A stretch of DNA of 64,000 nucleotides from Eunapius fragilis (Eukaryota > Porifera > Demospongiae > Spongillida > Spongillidae). Each line of letters starts with the position of its first letter. Position 1 is the stretch's first letter. Below the pieces are notes generated by a model that saw nothing but the letters and a program-made list of their open reading frames with translations, did no database searches and was not told the origin of the DNA. Shown here in pieces: positions 56,851-64,000 of the stretch. Made by a program: the position numbers and the translations under genes. The stretch covers positions 24,893,036 through 24,957,035 of the forward strand of contig OY811971.1 of assembly GCA_963681505.1 (NCBI GenBank), read 5' to 3'.

Positions 56851-58670
56851 CTATATATTGATAACTCGTCCTAGCTTCTGTATTCTGTTGAGCAACAGAT
56901 CACCTTGCTTGATGGTTGACTGGGGACGAGATCGAGATACACATCATAATGCATTACTTGCCTGGAACACACATCCACATCCCAACCTGAACCCCACCAC
57001 CACATCCCAACCTCAACCACCACATCCCAACCCCTACCACCACATCCCAACCCCCACCACCACATCCCAACCCCCACCCCATCCCAACCCCTACCACCAC
57101 CACCACAGTGCTAAAAATACTTTGTAATGGTTGATTAACATAGTTGCGAATCAAAAATGGATTTGATTAGCTGAAGGGCAGCTTATAGCACTGCTGTAAT
57201 TGAGTTTAAGCCCGTGGTTAGGCAATATCCATCGCAAATGACATAAAACTGTGATGTGATACTGCTTAATTTGAGCACTGCCCCACTCACACAACAGTAC
57301 CTGGTACAGATGGTTCTTGCTGTCTGGTCTGGTGGGGTCGTTGCCAAGGAAAAAGAATTGTTACTTTCCCATCCAATGCCCACTCTTCTTACCTGCTTGT
57401 CTCAATGATGCCCCCAACCTTGTCAATCCTGCAGTGCAGTCTACCTGTTGCTATGAACTGTGAGAGCTCTCTAGGTGTGTGTGCATGTGTGGGAGAGAGA
57501 GAGGCCACATTGTACACAATAGCCCTCACCATACCATTCCCTAGTCCCCTCTCCACCCCTCCCTCACCTGTCCATAAACTCCACCCCCACACCAAAGCTC
57601 TTGGCCATGTGCACAAGGGACACAGAGCGGTATGACTCCAGCAGCTGTGTGTACGCCTTTATCCTCATCTCCCTTATGTAGTACCGGGCGTGTGTTGCTA
57701 GGTAACGATCACACTGGAACTCCCTCTCTACCCAGACTGCCAGGGGAAAGGGTGCACATATGAAGGACACACACACACACAAATAAAGGACACGCCCACC
57801 AGAGGATGAGTACACCAACCAGAGGATAAACACACCCACCAGAGCACTCACATAAGCTCTTGAAGAACTCGTCATATCTGCAGTAGTAGAGTGACTCCAC
57901 GTAGTCCTTCAGTTCAGGGAAGCCATGCAGCACCTCCCTGATGTCCGTTCCATTGATCACCTGAGCAGGTGGGCACATGTTGCCATGACGGCACGCACCA
58001 CGCCCACCTTACCTTCTCCTTGAGGTCGCTGCGCTCCATGGCAACCATGCAGCAGAACATGGCATACTTCACAAAGGTCTTGTACTCCATCAGCTCGGTG
58101 GAGGTGAACGTCGCCATGGTTTCAAAGAAGTAGGTTGCAGCCAACTTGAAGTCCCTGATGGACATGGCATAGAGACCGTGGTAGGTCTTGAGGCGGTTCC
58201 GGCGATCCCAGTCCCCACCCTCCTCCAACAAGCAAATGGGGGGAGGGGAGGGGGGGGGAAGAGGGGAGGTGAAGAGGAGTGGGAGGTGGTGGGGAGGGGA
58301 AGGGAAATGAGTAAGGAGGGGTGAGGTGTGAAGTGGTGTTACAGTTGAACACACCTTTTTGCTTTTTCGATGTTTCTAGTAATGAGATCGTGGTCCATGT
58401 AGAACAGACCAATCCGTATAAGGTAAAACACCACATCCAGCCTGTAGCCAAGGCCAACAGTCTTCTCATAGGCCACACGTAGAGCACTGACTGCCGCATC
58501 CTAGGGGGTGGAGCCAGTCACCACAGAAACCGTAACACACCTCCACGCTCATGTCACTCTGCATCTAATTTAGGTCTGGGGCCCAGACCTAAACACGCAG
58601 TAGGTAATGGTCCCAAGGCACACAACATATAACACACACAACCCATACTCAATACACACACACACACACA

Positions 58671-58704
<34 letters not shown>

Positions 58705-58976
58705 ACACAGCCCTTCACTTACACATACAAGGTCAACTAACCCTCCCGCTATCCCAACCTTGTCACCGATCCTGCACAGGTACTCTGCCTTGGCCATCAG
58801 GGCATCCTTCTGCTCGCTCTCCCCGTAGTTCTTCTGGGCGTTCTCTATAGCCTCACCAAGCCTCTTCAGGTCCGCCTCGTTAACCTTCTCCGCCTCGCTC
58901 TGCAGGCGCGCCAGTTCCGTCTTCCACTCCTCGGGCTTCAGCATCGCGCTCACGGTGATGCAGAAGGGTCCCATGG
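56851..58976 (-). pseudogene. PSMD6 copy B, lacks exon 1 and one splice acceptor
   Basis: Exon equivalents 2-9 (minus): 58976-58759, 58500-58355, 58232-58013, 57960-57852, 57736-57568, 57470-57393, 57328-57301, 56919-56851, each the same length as in copy C. Exon sequences are close to copy C with few changes ([17 protein letters not shown] versus [17 protein letters not shown]). The homology to copy C ends at about 59018, before exon 1, where the 23-bp minisatellite starts. The acceptor of exon 4 (CTAATTAG/CC in C) reads CATTTG/CT here, destroying the AG. A recent, probably non-functional tandem duplicate; transcription from another promoter cannot be excluded. Confidence 0.87.
58658..58702 (+). 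repeat. (CA)n in PSMD6 copy B intron
   Basis: CA tract in intron 2, also present but shorter and interrupted in copy C (62476-62520). Confidence 0.9.
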
Positions 58977-59017
58977 CTGGAGGGAGGGAGAGATAAATAC
59001 TGAGCAGCTGCTTTTAG

Positions 59018-59130
59018 GACACCTCCCTAGTCCCCTTTCCATCACCTCCCTTCCCTAGTCCCCTCTCCCTCACCTCCCTAGTCCTTTCTCCACCATCTCC
59101 TTAGTCCCCTCTCCCTCACTTCCCTAGTCT
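59018..59130 (+). repeat. short array of the 23-bp minisatellite
   Basis: About five diverged CACCTCCCTAGTCCCCT units. It sits exactly where copy B loses similarity to copy C, and is followed by the same sequence that follows the large array at 50127. Confidence 0.88.
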
Positions 59131-60547
59131 TCACCACTTGTCACCATTGCACTCCTTCGAGAATTTGGACAGCCTGGGCGATAATTGGAGTAGTTGAAGC
59201 ACGATACGTGCTTCTTTCTAACGAGGCTCCATTCTGTCATATTACATATGCATGTTCAAGGGAGTAGAGTGTGGCACCGAAGGCGCCAAGTACGGCGCCG
59301 CAGGCGCCTCGTTCAAAGCAAGATGGCGTTTATTATTAAAGGAAGAGTGAGTTTATTAAGATTAGTGAGTTTCAATGAAGAGCGAGGGACGGGTGCAATT
59401 TGAGTGCGGATTCGGAGAGGGGGTGAAAAGTTGAGGGGCGTAGCGGGCCGGCCCTCCCTACCCTGCCCTAAGCCTTAATTTTCCTCCCTTACACTCACAG
59501 TCCTCCGGACTGTTTGTAATATCGTCTTCGGCACAAACTCCACCTCTGTATGGAAATGCACCGCAGCGACCCCTAAAGTTCACAAAGGTCGACTATGAAA
59601 TGAGACATATGATGCCGGTTGAATAACGTGTAGGGTCGTTTATATAAGCGACTGCCGAGTAACGTTCATCGCACGCAAGAAAAGGCATGTTTCGATATGT
59701 GATTATTACTGAGAATGAAATTCATCGTCTCAAACCCACAAGTGTAACCGTGAAATTATTTTCCCCTATAAATACTGCCGTTACTAGATTACTAGTGTGT
59801 CTCCTCTTGATTGTCAGGCACATATGTCCATCGATTCGCACTTACTCTTAGTGGAGTTAATTGCGGATCATATGTTAGCATCTGTTCTTTGGCGCTGGAG
59901 AGGACCTCTTTTTTGATTTAGTACCTGGCTGGCTAACTCGAAGAGTCAGTTGGGGCGTACGTAACCCATGACAAAATGGCAGCTGTGCAACTGGTTTTAA
60001 GGACAGACTGTTTTAGGAGTATTGAGGTGTGTTGTGTTGTACAGTGGATGCAGTGATGACAGTGGCGTGCACAACATATGACGCACCCAAATATTGTGAA
60101 GTGTCATTGGGGAAGGAAGCGTGCATGATAAAGGAGCGATCCGCATCGTGTGGCAATGCACTAATTTAATTATTAGTATACACACTGATTAAACAAGTAA
60201 AGAAAAACATTCTCTAACTAGAAAGTTGGTGGGATATAGGAATTGGAGGCAATGGTGGTGTGAACAAGGTTTTGAGAAAAGGGTAAAATTAGCACTTCTT
60301 TTGGTTCTGTTACATTTACACGTGCTACATATAGGATTTTTGTCTCAGTAGAAGGATGGGGAAACACTGCCAATTAACACGACGTAACACCTGCAGCCGC
60401 TTACCTGTTTGCTAAAACAGTTTCATCAAAACTTCAGGCCATGTTTTGTTGTCCATTTTCAAATGAAAATGAGTTAATTATTAGTGAGTTTGTTCGATTT
60501 CAAACGGTTATTTTCAGAGTCAAACTCAGGAAATTACATGTATCAAT
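59131..60547. other. spacer between PSMD6 copies B and C
   Basis: 59131-59810 repeats 50127-50480 apart from an extra ~265 bp at about 59257-59520. A single-arm relative of the 20.3 kb hairpin lies at 60196-60345. No gene recognised. Confidence 0.55.
60196..60345 (+). repeat. diverged single arm of the hairpin repeat
   Basis: AACAAGTAAAGAAAAACATT through GAGAAAAGGGTAAA matches one arm of 20310-20597, with a short gap and a different ending. Confidence 0.8.
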
Positions 60548-60600
60548 CATTGTAAATCTGATGGTCAGTTCGAATACATTCATACAGACCAAAAGGAATA
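60548..60600 (+). pseudogene. relic of SCOC last exon
   Basis: AATCTGATGGTCAGTTCGAA and the following CATTC.TACAGACCAAAAG match the SCOC exon 2 end (45955-45996), out of context and without the stop. It shows that the duplicated segment once included the SCOC 3' end. Confidence 0.8.
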
Positions 60601-60643
60601 TAAGAAAAGGTTTACGGTGTGAGTGTTGTTATTAGGTCCTCCT

Positions 60644-62991
60644 CTATATATTGATAACTCGTCCTAGCTTCTGTATTCTGTTGAGCAACAGATCACCTTG
60701 CTTGATGGTTGACTGGGGACGAGATCGAGATACACATCATAATGCATTGCTTGCCTGGAACACACATCCACATCCCAACCCCCACCACCATCACCACAGT
60801 GCTGAAAATACTTTGTAATGGTTGATTAGCATAGTTGCTAATCAAAAATGGATTTGATTAGCTAAAGGGCAGCTTGTAGCATTGCTGTAATTGAGTTTAA
60901 GCCCGTGGTTACACGGGATGCAGACAAGTTACGTCTGTACATGTATATATGCTTTTCGCTAGGCAATATCCATCACAAATGACAAAAAAGTGCGATGTGA
61001 TACTGCTTAATTTGAGCACTGCCCCACTCACACAACAGTACCTGGTACAGATGGTTCTTGCTGTCTGGTCTGGTCGTTGCCAAGGAAACAGAATTGTTAC
61101 TTTCTCATCCAATGTCCATTCTTCTTACCTGCTTGTCTCAATGATGCCCCCAACCTTGTCAATCCTGCAGTGCAGTCTACCTGTTGCTATGAACTGTGAG
61201 AGCTCTCTAGGTGTGTGTACATGTGTGAGAGAGAGAGGGGTCACATTGTACACAATACCCCTCACCATACCATTACCTAGTCCCCTCTACACCCCTCCCT
61301 CACCTGTCCATAAACTCCACCCCCACACCAAAGCTCTTGGCCATGTGCACAAGGGACACAGAGCGGTATGACTCCAGCAGCTGTGTGTACGCCTTTATCC
61401 TCATCTCCCTTATGTAGTACCGGGCGTGCGTTGCTAGGTAACGATCACATTGGAACTCCCTCTCTACCCAGACTGCCAGGGGAAAGGGTGCACAAATGAA
61501 GGACACACCCACACACACAAATAAAGGACACGCCCACCAGAGGATGAGTACACCAACCAGAGGATAGACACACCAACCAGAGGATGAAAACACCCACCAG
61601 AGGATGGACACACCCACCAGATGAACACACCCACCAGAGGATGGACACACCAACCAGAGGATGAACACACCCACCAGAGCACTCACATAAGCTCTTGAAG
61701 AACTCGTCATATCTGCAGTAGTAGAGTGACTCCACGTAGTCCTTCAGTTCAGGGAAGCCATGCAGCACCTCCCTGATGTCCGTTCCATTGATCACCTGAG
61801 CGGGTGGGCACATGTTGCCATGACGGCACGCACCACGCCCACCTTACCTTATCCTTGAGGTCGCTGCGCTCCATGGCAACCATGCAGCAGAACACAGCGT
61901 ACTTCACAAAGGTCTTGTACTCCATCAGCTCGGTGGAGGTGAACGTCGCCATGGTTTCAAAGAAGTAGGTTGCAGCCAGCTTGAAGTCCCTGATGGACAT
62001 GGCATAGAGACCGTGGTAGGTCTTGAGGCGGTTCCGGCGATCCCAGTCCCCACCCTCCTCCAACAGGCTAATTGGGAGGGGGGAGGGAAGGGGGAGGATA
62101 GGAGGTGGAGAGAGGAAAGGAAGGGAAATAAGTAGGTGAGGTTTGAAGTGGTGTTACTGATGCACACACCTTTTTGCTTTTTCTATGTTTCTAGTAATGA
62201 GATCGTGGTCCATGTAGAACAGGCCAATCCTTATAAGGTAAAACACCACATCCAGCCTGTAGCCAAGGCCAACGGTCTTCTCATAGGCCACACGTAGAGC
62301 ACTGACTGCCGCATCCTAGGGGGTGGAGCCAGTCACCACAGCAACCATAACACACCTCCACGCTCATGTCACTCTGCATCTAATTTAGGTCTGGGGCCCA
62401 GACCTAAACACGCAGTAGGTAATAGTCCCATGGCACACAACCACACATACAACACACACAACCCGTACTCAATACACACACATACTCACACACACACATA
62501 CACACACACATACACACACAGCCCTTCACTTACACATGCAAGGTCAACTAACCCTCCCGCTATCCCAACCTTGTCACCGATCCTGCACAGGTACTCTGCC
62601 TTGGCCATCAGGGCATCCTTCTGCTCGCTCTCCCCGTAGTTCTTCTGGGCGTTCTCTATAGCCTCACCAAGCCTCTTCAGGTCCGCCTCGTTAACCTTCT
62701 CCGCCTCACTCTGCAGGCGCGCCAGTTCCGTCTTCCACTCCTCGGGCTTCAGCATCGCGCTCACGGTGATGCAGAAGGGTCCCATGGCTAGAGGGAGAGA
62801 TAAATACTGAGCAGCTGCTTTTGGGGCATACGTGCGTGGACTCAACAGTCCTTCTGTATGGTGGCCTGAAGCTGCTTCCAAAATTCATCCTTGTCTATCC
62901 CCGCTACTTCAACGTTGAGGAGGAAAATCCATTGTGCGACTTTGAGGTCTGGGTTTTCGGGTAACCCTTCCTCGTGTAGGTCCAGCGGCAT
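60644..62991 (-). CDS. PSMD6: 26S proteasome regulatory subunit 6 (Rpn7), complete
   Basis: Join (minus) 62991-62847, 62787-62570, 62315-62170, 62067-61848, 61795-61687, 61472-61304, 61206-61129, 61069-61042, 60712-60644: 1,182 bp, 393 residues; human PSMD6 has 389. All junctions keep phase; the exon 1 donor (GACT/GTTGAG) is the weakest. Exon 1 reads [20 protein letters not shown], close to the human N-terminus. Hallmarks are [63 protein letters not shown] and FGVGVEF, then a PCI end GRLHC.IDKV and [15 protein letters not shown]. It is a structural subunit of the proteasome lid. Introns are mostly under 300 bp. It is the only intact copy here. Confidence 0.93.
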
Positions 62992-63057
62992 AGTTGAGAA
63001 TTTATTGTACAGGGGACGAGAGAATTATTGAAAAATAACGAGCCCACGTGAGGCGAT
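62992..63057. promoter_or_regulatory. bidirectional promoter, 66 bp between start codons
   Basis: Divergent ATGs of PSMD6 (62991, minus) and the PX-domain gene (63058, plus). It includes a palindromic CACGTG E-box at 63045-63050. Both core promoters and 5' leaders must overlap or lie within the opposite gene. Confidence 0.65.
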
Positions 63058-64000
63058 ATGGCAGTTGCCGATAATGTTACAAGCTGCAGTGCAAATGAAC
63101 ATACAGGCACAGCGGAGGAGGAAGGAAGCAGCGGACTTCGTGAGGCGGTCGTAGTTAAGGTAGTCGGGTACCAACTGGCCACAAAGGACTTTAACTACAC
63201 ATTAGAGGTATAGCCGCCCAAATATGTACATCTCTCGTGAGCCCACCGCAACACAGGTTGAAGTTGGAGGCGAAAAAAGAATCTTAACTCGGCAATACAA
63301 CGACCTCCTTTGGCTGCACCGTGTACTGAGCAAAAACGTAGAACCCGGCGGAAACATAGTATGATATTGGCTCCGTATGGTGTTCGCCTCCTTTCTCTCT
63401 CTCTCACTTTCTCTCCTGCCTCTGTGCTGATATCCAGATACCGCCCATGCCAGCAATGCCCTCCAGAACGCCGGACCCCAATGTGCTAAAGCTGGGTGTG
63501 TGAGTGTGTGTGTGTGTACAACGCGTGTGTATATATATTACATAATTACCTCCTATCCCAACCTTTCCTAGGTGACCATTCCAGAGCTCTATTTGGTGAT
63601 CAGACAGAGATACCTCGACTAGCAATGGAAGGGTGAGGCCTGTTCTGTTTTCCACAAGGGGGAAGGGGCATCTATTGGGATGGATGTGCATTAAATAGAG
63701 TGATCTAAATAGGTTCCTGCAAGCTTTAGCTGCTCATCACTACTTCTCAGAGAACCATATCGTGTACAGCTTCCTTACCAGAGAGCAGGTGACCAAAGAC
63801 CACACATTATCCCCCTCCTCTCCACTCCTGCTCTCTCCCACTTCATCACCTCTCCTTCACATTGTAACCCCTTCAGCTGTCGGATCATGACCAACAAAGC
63901 GTCAGCACTTTATGGTCTCAGTTCTCCAAGGTGATATCAGATTACCAGCTGAGCTCTGTCACGGTACACGAAAGGGAGGATGGGGAGGATGGAGAGGGGC
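63058..64000 (+). CDS. PX-domain (sorting-nexin-like) protein, 5' part
   Basis: Exons 63058-63207, 63257-63358, 63438-63495, 63572-63632, 63713-63788, 63877-63930 or beyond; phases 0, 0, 1, 2, 0 agree. The first about 35 residues are acidic and disordered-looking. Then comes a PX fold: VVVKVVGYQ, RQYNDLLWLHRVL (the RxYxDFxWLH motif), GGNIIPPMPAMP (the proline-rich PPxxP loop) and FLQALAAHHYFSENHIVYSFL. PX domains bind phosphoinositides and direct proteins to endosomes. After 63930 the frame stays open to the window end, so the last boundary is unknown and the gene continues outside. Subfamily not assigned. Confidence 0.82.

Overview
This 64 kb window is animal nuclear DNA. It has AT-rich intergenic DNA, long CA/GT and G/C runs, GT-AG introns, many transposons and several recognisable metazoan genes: SCOC, PSMD6/Rpn7, a PX-domain protein, a class C GPCR ligand-binding exon and a Kelch-Roc-COR-Death protein. 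Very short introns in tightly packed genes, the style of Death-like domain and the transposon spectrum suggest an early-branching marine animal, most likely a sponge. That assignment is an inference; no taxon-defining marker was seen.

Layout. 1-7.1 kb: gene-poor DNA with a complete-length Ty3/gypsy-like LTR element at 2322-7079. It has a 5-bp target duplication, a tRNA-Leu-type primer site and integrase placed before reverse transcriptase (Gmr1-like order). 7.1-27.9 kb: sparse. It holds an orphan class C GPCR exon (13.2 kb), a frameshifted RING exon (15.0 kb), a secreted GH5-like glycosidase gene with one frameshift (17.8-19.1 kb, minus), a 288-bp near-perfect hairpin (20.3 kb), simple repeats, and a three-exon gene for a small secreted proline-rich protein (26.2-27.0 kb). 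27.9-34.3 kb: a stack of nested insertions. Three copies of a Helitron-like repeat were hit by a two-gene THAP/DDE plus SWIM/PHD transposon (itself hit by a LINE fragment) and by two short elements with 8-bp target duplications, one of which carries a third-level insertion with a 3-bp duplication. Intact paralogous copies nearby supply the empty sites. 35.0-43.0 kb (minus): a five-exon gene joining Kelch repeats, a Roc GTPase, a COR-like region and a Death-like domain; all splice phases agree.

45.7-64 kb: SCOC (plus), then three copies of PSMD6 (minus). Copy A (46 kb) is reduced to two exon relics next to a 3.75 kb, 23-bp-unit minisatellite. Copy B (56.9-59.0 kb) lacks exon 1 and has lost one splice acceptor. 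Copy C (60.6-63.0 kb) is a complete nine-exon gene of 393 codons. A second THAP-DDE/SWIM-YqaJ-PHD transposon (52.5-56.1 kb) lies between A and B, apparently inside an older terminal-inverted-repeat element. Copy C is head-to-head with a PX-domain (sorting-nexin-like) gene, with 66 bp between start codons. A relic of the last SCOC exon next to copy C suggests the ancestral order SCOC> <PSMD6 PX>, with segmental duplication separating SCOC from the working PSMD6 gene.

The two THAP-DDE transposons have complementary defects: one keeps an intact SWIM-YqaJ-PHD reading frame but a gutted transposase, the other keeps the DDE triad but has lost the YqaJ nuclease.
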